From assembly GCF_001668615.1 (NCBI RefSeq), contig NZ_LZMC01000020.1, forward strand, positions 1 to 64,000: DNA of 64,000 nt, read 5' to 3'. Below are positions 34,624-41,484 of the stretch, piece by piece. Source of the stretch: Mycobacterium sp. 1274761.0 (lineage in GTDB: Bacteria > Actinomycetota > Actinomycetes > Mycobacteriales > Mycobacteriaceae). The number at the start of each line of letters is the position of its first letter. The stretch's first letter is position 1. Position numbers and translations under genes: made by a program. The notes below the pieces were generated by a model. The model did not search any database, was not told the DNA's origin, and saw nothing but the letters and a program-made list of their open reading frames with translations.

Positions 34624-35825
34624 CGGTCGCCGCCCAGGATCAACGCGACCTGCTCGCTCATGATGCCGCCGTTGCCGGTGACGAAGGCCGTGTTGCAGTC
34701 GGCGACCTGCGCCTCCCCGGCGCGGCCCATCACTTGCCGGGCGCCGTCGACGACGTGGTGCATGCCCCCGGCAATCCCGGCCTGCCCGTACGACAGCTGG
34801 CCGCCGGCGGTGTTGAGCGGAAAGTCGCCGCGGAAGGTCAGGTCGTGCTCGGTCAGCCACTTCATGCCCTCGCCCTTGCCGCAGAAGCCGGCGTCCTCCA
34901 GTGTCATGAGGACCGTGATGGTGTAGCAGTCGTAGATCGAAGCCATGTCGATGTCGGACCGCTGCAGGCCCGCCATCGCAAAGGCCCGCTCGGCCGCCCG
35001 GGCGATGGGAGTGCGGATGAGGTCATCGGCGTAGGTAGGGGTTTTGAAACGGATGTGCTCGCCGAAACCCTTGACCCATACCGGGCGATGACGCGCCTTG
35101 CGCGCGACGTCGGCGTTGGCGATCAGCACACCCGCACCGCCCTGCACCCGCATCACGGTCTCGAGCATGTGGATCGGGTCGGCGATGACCGGACTGTTCA
35201 GCACGTCGTCGACGGTGATCGGCTTGCCGTGGAACACCGCTCCGAGGTGAGCGCACGCATTCGTCCGCTGGTCCACAGCGATGCGGGCGAGAGCCGCTGC
35301 GTCGTAACCGAATTCGTAGGCGTAGCGTTGGGCGATCTGGGCGTACGGGCCGTTCTGCCCGACGTTGCCGTAGGGGATCTCGAACTCGGCCTGCGGAGAT
35401 CCGTAGTTGTTGCTCGACGCGCCGTACCAGCGCAGTGTCCGCCCGGGCTTGGACTCCGAGCGCGGGATCTCGGTCGATCCGGGCATGACGACGAGCACCG
35501 CCTCGCACTGGCCGAGCTCGACGGCCGCGGCGGCCCGCCACACCATACCGGCCGCAGTGGCGCCGCCGAGGTCGACACGGTCGCCGAAGTCCAGCGGCAG
35601 CCCGAGGTATTCCGACAGGGTCGCCGGCGCGAACATGTCCGACTCGGCGATGCCGTGGGTCGAAAGCCCGTTGACCACAGCGGGATCCACGCCGGCGTCG
35701 TCGATCACCATTTTCGCCAGCCGGGCATACTGGTCGAGCGTGAACGACGGCGGCGCCGTCTGCTTCTTCTCGGCGGGCAATTCGGCGATGCCGACGATGG
35801 CGGCCTCGCCCCGCAGGCCCGTCAC
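34620..35825 (-). CDS. Ltp/SCPx-type thiolase-fold protein, probable steroid aldolase
   Basis: A 401-residue thiolase-superfamily protein starting at GTG 35825 (GTGA overlap). SIYDCYTITVLMTLEDAGFC corresponds to the [HY]DCFT block and CNTAFVTGNGGIMSEQ to the C-terminal block of lipid-transfer-protein thiolases. The position of the N-terminal nucleophilic Cys reads GGATAAGM, without Cys. Ltp2 of the cholesterol igr operon likewise lacks thiolase chemistry and cleaves a side-chain carbon bond by retro-aldol reaction with its DUF35 partner. The neighbouring DUF35 gene supports the same role here. Confidence 0.85.
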   Translation of the reverse strand: MTGLRGEAAIVGIAELPAEKKQTAPPSFTLDQYARLAKMVIDDAGVDPAVVNGLSTHGIAESDMFAPATLSEYLGLPLDFGDRVDLGGATAAGMVWRAAAAVELGQCEAVLVVMPGSTEIPRSESKPGRTLRWYGASSNNYGSPQAEFEIPYGNVGQNGPYAQIAQRYAYEFGYDAAALARIAVDQRTNACAHLGAVFHGKPITVDDVLNSPVIADPIHMLETVMRVQGGAGVLIANADVARKARHRPVWVKGFGEHIRFKTPTYADDLIRTPIARAAERAFAMAGLQRSDIDMASIYDCYTITVLMTLEDAGFCGKGEGMKWLTEHDLTFRGDFPLNTAGGQLSYGQAGIAGGMHHVVDGARQVMGRAGEAQVADCNTAFVTGNGGIMSEQVALILGGDR

Positions 35826-36352
35826 TGACTGCTCCGGTGCGGCAGGGCGACGGTCGCGGTACCCGGCATCAGCACGTCGTCACCGCGTTTGCAGTAGATG
35901 TCGAGATCGACAAGGCCCAGGCCTTTTGTGCTCCTCGCGTGCGCGTCATGTTTGCCTGTGACAGAGCCGCCGAACGTCAATTCCTGTCCGGGATAGGCGA
36001 TTGCACGGTTCTGCACCGAGAACGCGACCAGCCGCCCGTCGCCGCCGACCCAGTCGGTCAGCGCCCGCGACAGCAGCGCCGCCTGCAGCGGCCCCTGCAC
36101 GAGCACATTGTCGTAGCCCTCGCGATCGCGTGCCCACTCCTTGTCGTAGTGGATGCGATGCCCGTTGTAAGTGGCGGCGCTGAAGAAGAACATCTGCATC
36201 TCATCGACGGTGACGGTCAGCGTGGGAATCGCATCACCGGCGGCGACGTCCTCGAAGTACGGTTGCCTTCTCCCGCGAACAGACGCAAACGCACCCGTTT
36301 TCTCGGCGTTTTGCATGCGTTCACGTCTGCTCGCGGGCATTGGTGAGCTCAT
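35822..36352 (-). CDS. MaoC-like/HTD2-type enoyl-CoA hydratase subunit
   Basis: A 176-residue hot-dog-fold protein. The hydratase motif reads TYNGHRIHYD (61-70), so a catalytic His is present; FVQGPL-like LVQGPLQAALL follows. ATG 36352 overlaps the previous stop (ATGA). Residues ~6-27 are encoded by a palindromic repeat (36272-36337), and the recognisable fold starts only near residue 30 (QPYFEDVAAGDAIP), so the N-terminus is an unusual extension. With the neighbouring MaoC-like protein it probably forms a heteromer like ChsH1-ChsH2, hydrating the enoyl-CoA before aldol cleavage. Confidence 0.82.
   Translation of the reverse strand: MSSPMPASRRERMQNAEKTGAFASVRGRRQPYFEDVAAGDAIPTLTVTVDEMQMFFFSAATYNGHRIHYDKEWARDREGYDNVLVQGPLQAALLSRALTDWVGGDGRLVAFSVQNRAIAYPGQELTFGGSVTGKHDAHARSTKGLGLVDLDIYCKRGDDVLMPGTATVALPHRSSQ
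36272..36337. repeat. Palindromic repeat (GCGAnCAGACG type) at the start of a coding region
   Basis: The left arm (36272-36292) and the reverse complement of the right arm (36317-36337) share CCCGCGA-x-CAGACG-xx-AACGCA, with three differences in 21 positions. A 24-base spacer separates them. It resembles palindromes scattered between genes in mycobacterial genomes (from memory). Here it lies within the first 27 codons of the MaoC-like gene. Confidence 0.7.
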
Positions 36353-36849
36353 GCAGGCCGCGCGATCATCGATGTGGTGGCTTCGGCCAGCAGCTCGCGG
36401 TGCTGATTGCGGTATTCAGCCCGCCATGTGACCAGCACGAATTTGCCTGACCTGCCCTCCTTTTCGAGAATCGACTCGACGATGCGTGTCATCTCGACTT
36501 CATCGCCGTGATAGGCGGGCGCATGAAACGTCGTGGATTCGCCGCCCGCCATCCGCCGCGGGGCGCGGGGGAACGCCATGCTGCCCGTCACCGCGCCCGA
36601 CGACCCGTCGGGCCGTAGCTCACCGAGCGCCGCGACGCCGAGGATCGCGTACTGCAGGTACAGCGGTGGGCACACGATGTCGCGGTAGCCGTGCTTTCGC
36701 GCATAGTCCGCGTCGAACCACAGTGGGTTGTGGTCACCGACCGCGGCCGCCCAGCGCTGCCAGTCGCGCCGGTACACCTCACCCGTGGCAACGGCCACGA
36801 CTTGGCCGATCTTGGCGGCTGATTCCTCATCGATAAGGCTGTCGGTCAC
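36349..36849 (-). CDS. MaoC-like (FAS1-type) dehydratase N-domain subunit
   Basis: A 166-residue hot-dog-fold protein. GTG 36849 is preferred because it makes a GTGA overlap with the acyl-CoA dehydrogenase stop, as elsewhere in this operon; ATG 36867 is the alternative. The hydratase motif reads GDHNPLWFD with Trp where catalytic MaoC proteins have His. PPLYLQYAI and MAFPRAPRRMAGGE match the FAS1-like N-terminal MaoC type seen in ChsH2. It is likely the partner subunit that shapes the substrate pocket while the next protein supplies the catalytic His. Confidence 0.8.
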   Translation of the reverse strand: MTDSLIDEESAAKIGQVVAVATGEVYRRDWQRWAAAVGDHNPLWFDADYARKHGYRDIVCPPLYLQYAILGVAALGELRPDGSSGAVTGSMAFPRAPRRMAGGESTTFHAPAYHGDEVEMTRIVESILEKEGRSGKFVLVTWRAEYRNQHRELLAEATTSMIARPA

Positions 36850-37805
36850 CGGACTCCTTCGAGCCATGTCGCGGCGATGTCCGCGCCACCGCCGAGCGTC
36901 GACAGGATGCGGGCGCGTTCGGAGAACCGGTGGAGGCCGGTGTCGACGACGTAGCCCATGCCGCCGTGCAACTGGTGCGCATCCAACGTGATCTTCTTGA
37001 CCTCGGCGGCGCGGATGCGGGCGATCGCGGTCTCGCGGGTGGCGACCTGTCCGCGGCCGATCTGAAACACCGCCGACTGCGCGGCGAGCCGCGCCGCCGT
37101 CAACGCGATGTGCATATCGGCGACGATATGCTGGGCGGCCTGAAACGACGCGATCGGCCTGCCGAACTGCTCCCGCATCTGCGTGTAGTCGACCGTCCGG
37201 TCGATCACCGCCTCGCCGACGCCGACGAGGTCCAGACAGTCCAGTGCCACAACAGCATTCGCCAGCCGCCGCAGCTGGTCGCCGTTTACGGGAGCAGGCT
37301 CAGCCAGCACCCTCTCGTCGAAGGAGACCGTATATGCCGGGAAACCGCCCATGGCCGTAATCGGCTCGACGGTGACAGCGGACATGTCGACGGCGACGAC
37401 GCCACCGTCGGTGGCCACAACGATCACGTCGGCGACATCCGCATCGACGACGAACTCCGCGACCCCGCTGACCGGTCGGTGCGCCGCGGCGTCGCGGGGG
37501 TCGAACACAGCGACAGTTCCGCGCGCCTCACCCGAGGCAAGTCGCGGCAACCACTGCGACCCGACGCCGAACCAGCTCAACGCCAACGACGCATACAGCG
37601 TGCTCTGAACCACCCTGGGGCACAACGCGCGTCCCGCCTCGACGCAAAAGACCCCGATGTCGCTGAGCGTGCCGTCGACTGCCAGGCTGAGCACCCCCGC
37701 GTCGGCCAGCGCCTTCCACTGCGCGCCCGGCTCGAGTTCGGCGGCCAGCACGCTCCGACACATCGCGGCCAGGTCGCGCTCGTCCTGAGAGGGGATCACT
37801 CGCAT
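36846..37805 (-). CDS. Acyl-CoA dehydrogenase, short subunit (FadE28-like)
   Basis: A 319-residue acyl-CoA dehydrogenase with a reduced N-terminal domain, like the ~340-residue partner subunits of steroid-type alpha2beta2 dehydrogenases (FadE28, FadE27). DYTQMREQFGRPIASFQAAQHIVADM and QLHGGMGYVVDTGLHRFSERARIL are the family's C-terminal FAD-contact blocks. It begins four bases after the stop of the larger dehydrogenase gene. Together they should desaturate a side-chain acyl-CoA. Confidence 0.85.
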   Translation of the reverse strand: MRVIPSQDERDLAAMCRSVLAAELEPGAQWKALADAGVLSLAVDGTLSDIGVFCVEAGRALCPRVVQSTLYASLALSWFGVGSQWLPRLASGEARGTVAVFDPRDAAAHRPVSGVAEFVVDADVADVIVVATDGGVVAVDMSAVTVEPITAMGGFPAYTVSFDERVLAEPAPVNGDQLRRLANAVVALDCLDLVGVGEAVIDRTVDYTQMREQFGRPIASFQAAQHIVADMHIALTAARLAAQSAVFQIGRGQVATRETAIARIRAAEVKKITLDAHQLHGGMGYVVDTGLHRFSERARILSTLGGGADIAATWLEGVR

Positions 37806-37809
37806 GCCG

Positions 37810-38946
37810 TCACCGACCGTAGGAGGGCATCTTGTAACCGCGCTGCGCGATCACGTCGCGCAGGACTTCGTTGGTGCCGCCGCCGAAGCGCATCAGCGGC
37901 GACACGCGGTAGAGCCGCTCGAAGAAGTTGCCGACGCGGAGCCCGTCTGGTCCCAGCACGTCGATCGCGAGATCGGCGATGCGCTGGCGCAATTCGGATG
38001 TGAAGATCTTCTCGACGCTGACCTCGACGGTCGGGATTCGGCCACTGTCCAGGATCGACGCGGCTTCCAGACACATCAGCCGGGCGACCTCGACGTCGGC
38101 CTCGGCTTGAGCGAGGCGGCGCCGAAACACCGGATCCGGCTCGCCCGCCATGGCGATCAGGTCGTCGAGCGCGCGACGCAGGTCGCCTACGTTGGTCAGC
38201 GCGCCGCGCTCGAGGTCCAGCGCGCCGGTGATGTAGGTCCAGCCGGCGTTGAGTTCGCCGATCAGATTCGTCACCGGTACGCGGACGTCGTTGAAGAACG
38301 TCTCGTTCGTGCGGTAGCCCGACCATGCGTACAGCGGACGGATCTCCACGCCCGGGGTGTCGACCGGCACCGCGATGACCGAGATGCCGCGGTGGCGTGG
38401 GGCATCGGGATCGGTTCGCACGCACAGCCATTCGTGGCTCGAGCGTTGGGCGCCGCTGTTCCAGATCTTGGACCCGTTGATCACCCACTCCCCATCTCCT
38501 GAGCCGTCGCGGACCGCGCGGGTGCGCAGGCTGGCGAGGTCGGTGCCCGCATTGGGCTCGCTGTAGCCGAGCGCGAAGATGATCTCGCCGCGCGCGATGC
38601 CCGGCAGAAAGTCGCGCTTGTTCTGCTCGGTGCCGTGTCGCATGATCATCGGCGCGATCGAGGTGACCGTGAGATCGGGTCCCGGCACGCCGGCGTATTC
38701 GAACTCGGTCATCAGCAGGTGCTGGTGCATGGCCGTCAGGCCGAGGCCACCGTACTCGGTCGGCCAGTTCAGCCCGAACCAGCCCTTCTCGCCGATCTTG
38801 CGGCGGAAGGCCGTCAGCTCGCCGCCCTGGTACTCCAGACCGTGCTCGGCCATCTCTGCCCGCAGCGCCGGCGTGACGTTCTCGGCGAGGAACTGCCGCA
38901 CTTCGGCGACCCATGCGCGCTGGGCGTCGTCGAGCTCGAAGTCCAC
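37810..38946 (-). CDS. Acyl-CoA dehydrogenase, long subunit (FadE29/FadE26-like)
   Basis: A 378-residue acyl-CoA dehydrogenase with full N-terminal, beta-barrel and C-terminal parts. GLNWPTEYGGLG, FALGYSEPNAGTDLASLRTRA and the barrel segment WVINGSKIWNSGAQ are typical. The C-terminus LRFGGGTNEVLRDVIAQRG-like segment (reads MRFGGGTNEVLRDVIAQRG) matches the large subunit of heterotetrameric steroid dehydrogenases. It is the first gene of the operon, starting 124 bases from the divergent SRPBCC gene. No KstR-type operator could be identified in that gap by eye. Confidence 0.87.
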   Translation of the reverse strand: MDFELDDAQRAWVAEVRQFLAENVTPALRAEMAEHGLEYQGGELTAFRRKIGEKGWFGLNWPTEYGGLGLTAMHQHLLMTEFEYAGVPGPDLTVTSIAPMIMRHGTEQNKRDFLPGIARGEIIFALGYSEPNAGTDLASLRTRAVRDGSGDGEWVINGSKIWNSGAQRSSHEWLCVRTDPDAPRHRGISVIAVPVDTPGVEIRPLYAWSGYRTNETFFNDVRVPVTNLIGELNAGWTYITGALDLERGALTNVGDLRRALDDLIAMAGEPDPVFRRRLAQAEADVEVARLMCLEAASILDSGRIPTVEVSVEKIFTSELRQRIADLAIDVLGPDGLRVGNFFERLYRVSPLMRFGGGTNEVLRDVIAQRGYKMPSYGR

Positions 38947-39070
38947 GAAGGCGACACTAACGAGAAGTTGTCTACCCGGCGGGCGAACGGTTCAGGAGAT
39001 CAGCAGCCTCGACGTTTCGGGCGGCCCGCGACGGGTAACCGCGTCCGAACGCTACCCGAGGAGCAGCGAA

Positions 39071-39592
39071 ATGAACGTCGTCGACACCGCCAAGGCGCAG
39101 GTCAAGCAGATCGTCGAGAAGGTCACCGACAAGGTGACCGAGGCTGCGTCCACCCAGGGCGGGGTGCAGGCGGTCACGATCGGCAGGCCGAGGCACGAAG
39201 TTATTGACAAGCTTCGCAACGCCGACTTTCTTACCCAGGTCTTCGGTGACGTGGCCGACGTCCACGAGAGCGGCCCCGAAAGGCTGCGCTGGACGTTCCG
39301 GTTCGACGGAAGTGACGGCCCAGCATGGGAATGCGTCGTCGCCACCGAAGGCGACACCCAACTGCGCTTCGTCGACGTCAATCCCGACAGGAGCGCGGGC
39401 ATCGTCATGGACCTACGTGACGCGCCGCAGGACCGCGGCACCGAGGTGATCGCCAGGGTCACCAGCCCTGCACCCGGTGCCCTCACCGGCGCCTTGACCT
39501 TCAAGGCGCTCTATCGGGCACGGGCACTGCTGATGACCGGTGAGGTGCCGACGATCAAATGGAACCCGAGCGCGCGCGGCTCGGACCGCTGA
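39071..39592 (+). CDS. SRPBCC-fold (START-like) protein
   Basis: A 173-residue protein starting at ATG 39071 with GAGGAG upstream. An N-terminal amphipathic stretch (TAKAQVKQIVEKVTDKVTEA) precedes an SRPBCC-type domain (GRPRHEVIDKLRNADFLTQV, VADVHESGPERLRWTFRF). Such folds bind lipids or other hydrophobic molecules. It is the first of two genes, with the alcohol dehydrogenase 14 bases downstream. A role in delivering a hydrophobic substrate to that enzyme is a guess. Confidence 0.7.
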   Translation: MNVVDTAKAQVKQIVEKVTDKVTEAASTQGGVQAVTIGRPRHEVIDKLRNADFLTQVFGDVADVHESGPERLRWTFRFDGSDGPAWECVVATEGDTQLRFVDVNPDRSAGIVMDLRDAPQDRGTEVIARVTSPAPGALTGALTFKALYRARALLMTGEVPTIKWNPSARGSDR

Positions 39593-39606
39593 GCGAAGGA
39601 AGATTC

Positions 39607-40773
39607 ATGAGAGCACTGGTATGGAACGGCGTCAACGACCTGTCTGTCGAAACCGTTGACGATCCGGCGATTCTCAACCCGCGCGACGTCATCGTCGAGG
39701 TGAAGCTGACCACCACCTGCGGATCGGACTTGCACTTCATCGACGGGTACATCCCCGGAATGCGCGAAGGCGACGTCTTCGGCCACGAGTTCATGGGTGA
39801 AGTCATCGAAGTCGGCCGCGAGGTGAACCAGATCAAGGTCGGCACACGAGTGGTCGTGCCGTCGTTCATCGCGTGCAATCAATGCTGGTACTGCGATCAC
39901 GACCTGTACTCGCTGTGTGACACCACCAACCCGAACCCAGAACTGCAGGCCCCGCTGCTGGGTTCGCCGACGGCCGGCATCTATGGCTATACACACGAGT
40001 TCGGTGGCTACGCCGGCTCGCACGCCAAATACGTTCGCGTGCCGTTCGGCGATGTGAACTGTTTTGCCGTACCGGATTACGTCACCGACGAGCAAGCGCT
40101 GTTCATGTCCGACGCAGTGCCGACCGGCTACATGGGCGCAGACTTCTGCGGTATCGCCGGCGGAGACGTCGTCGCGGTCTGGGGTGCGGGCGGCGTCGGC
40201 CTGATGGCGGCGCGCAGCGCACTGCTCAACGGCGCAGGCAAGGTGTTCTCGATCGACCGCCTACCCGAACGCCTCGCGGTCGCAGCACAACTCGGCGCTC
40301 AAACGATCAATTACGAGGAAGTCGACAGCGTGCAGGAGGTCCTGCGGGAGGAAACCGGTGGCCGCGGCCCCGACGCCGTCATCGAGGCGGTCGGCATGGA
40401 GGCACACAGCACCGGCATCCAGCACGCGTACGACCGCGCCAAGCAAGCCCTGCGCATGGAGACCGACCGTGCAGCCAGCCTACGGGAGGCGATCCTGGCC
40501 TGCCGCAAGGGCGGAGTCGTGTCGGTACTCGGCGTGTTCGGCGTGACCGACAAGTTCCCCATGGGCGCGATCATGAACAAGGGACTGACGCTGCGTTCGG
40601 CGCAACAGCATGGGCAGCGTTATATCCCTCAGTTCTTCGACTACGTGCAACAGGGCGACCTCGACCCGTCGATCCTCATCACCCACGACATGTCACTCGA
40701 GGACGGCGTGCGCGCCTATGACATGTTCAAGAACAAGACCGACGGCTGCATCCGGGTAGCGTTGCGGCCTTAG
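39607..40773 (+). CDS. Zinc-dependent alcohol dehydrogenase (MDR family)
   Basis: A 388-residue medium-chain dehydrogenase starting at ATG 39607. The catalytic-zinc Cys is in TTCGSDLHF with GHEFMGEV following. Structural-zinc cysteines are in CNQCWYCDHDLYSLC. The NAD fold carries GAGGVG. The C-terminal part (SAQQHGQRYIPQFFDYVQQG) resembles glutathione-independent formaldehyde/alcohol dehydrogenases of mycobacteria. The upstream in-frame ATG at 39559 lies inside the SRPBCC gene and was rejected. It may oxidise an alcohol linked to the neighbouring side-chain cluster, but could be unrelated. Confidence 0.85.
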   Translation: MRALVWNGVNDLSVETVDDPAILNPRDVIVEVKLTTTCGSDLHFIDGYIPGMREGDVFGHEFMGEVIEVGREVNQIKVGTRVVVPSFIACNQCWYCDHDLYSLCDTTNPNPELQAPLLGSPTAGIYGYTHEFGGYAGSHAKYVRVPFGDVNCFAVPDYVTDEQALFMSDAVPTGYMGADFCGIAGGDVVAVWGAGGVGLMAARSALLNGAGKVFSIDRLPERLAVAAQLGAQTINYEEVDSVQEVLREETGGRGPDAVIEAVGMEAHSTGIQHAYDRAKQALRMETDRAASLREAILACRKGGVVSVLGVFGVTDKFPMGAIMNKGLTLRSAQQHGQRYIPQFFDYVQQGDLDPSILITHDMSLEDGVRAYDMFKNKTDGCIRVALRP

Positions 40774-40776
40774 CGA

Positions 40777-41433
40777 TTACGGATACGGCTTCTCATCGCG
40801 ATCGGGCGCAACCGGTGCGGCCGCCAGGCCGACGAGAAACGCTGTCAGGTGTCCCACCTCGGTGAAGGTCGGCCTGATCGCCGCATTCAGGAAGAGCGCC
40901 GCGACGCCGGCGAGTTGGCTGCGCGCGCGCCAGGGCGGCTCGATGTAGCCCGTTAGCGCACCCCCGACCCCGAACAGGAAGTAGCTGACGCCGACATCGC
41001 GGGCGTTCACCAGCCGCATCGGCGCCTTGCGCCTGCCGATCAGCAGCCGCAGATACGTCTGGCCGACGTAGGTACCGATGACATGCGCACCGAAGCCGAC
41101 GAGAATCCAACGCCACCAACCCAATCGGCGTTCCGCCGGTGCGGCGACCGCAGCGAAGACGGGAACATACGGCCACCACTTACGGTCGTCGGTCAACAAG
41201 AGGCTGGCGGCGAGCACCCGCGTCGGTTCGGAGTCCAGACGGCGCAGGTTGGTCGAATGGTTGCGCTGCAGTTGTTTTGCCTTGCGCTTACCCGCCGAGC
41301 GCTGGATGCGGGTCGTGACGAAGAGGATCGCCAGCCACGTAAAGCTGAGCGGGGCACTGGTGACGCTGCGGGCGGTCACAGTCACTCCTGTCACAAAGTT
41401 GGCGGGGCAGTCGTCTCGAAATTGCGATACCAC
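40777..41433 (-). CDS. Rhomboid-like membrane protein
   Basis: A 218-residue protein with about five or six hydrophobic segments. Rhomboid-like features are YVGQTYLRLLIG, then DVGVSYFLFGVGGAL where a protease would have G-x-S-G, and a late GHLTAFLVGL with the conserved His. Because the G-x-S-G is altered to GVSYF, protease activity is uncertain; many mycobacterial members are called rhomboid-like for this reason. It converges with the alcohol dehydrogenase gene, three bases between stops. The ATG at 41433 is not well supported, and a later start is possible. Confidence 0.55.
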   Translation of the reverse strand: MVSQFRDDCPANFVTGVTVTARSVTSAPLSFTWLAILFVTTRIQRSAGKRKAKQLQRNHSTNLRRLDSEPTRVLAASLLLTDDRKWWPYVPVFAAVAAPAERRLGWWRWILVGFGAHVIGTYVGQTYLRLLIGRRKAPMRLVNARDVGVSYFLFGVGGALTGYIEPPWRARSQLAGVAALFLNAAIRPTFTEVGHLTAFLVGLAAAPVAPDRDEKPYP

Positions 41434-41484
41434 AATTTGGGGAGCAGAAACTCACCGACCGCAAGCCCAGCATCGACTGGTAAG

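Noticed and set aside
38947..39070. KstR-type operator ahead of the igr-like operon
   Set aside because: AACGAGAAGTT near 38960 looks partly similar, but the spacing between half-sites is wrong; no convincing KstR or KstR2 site was found here or in 30023-30098.
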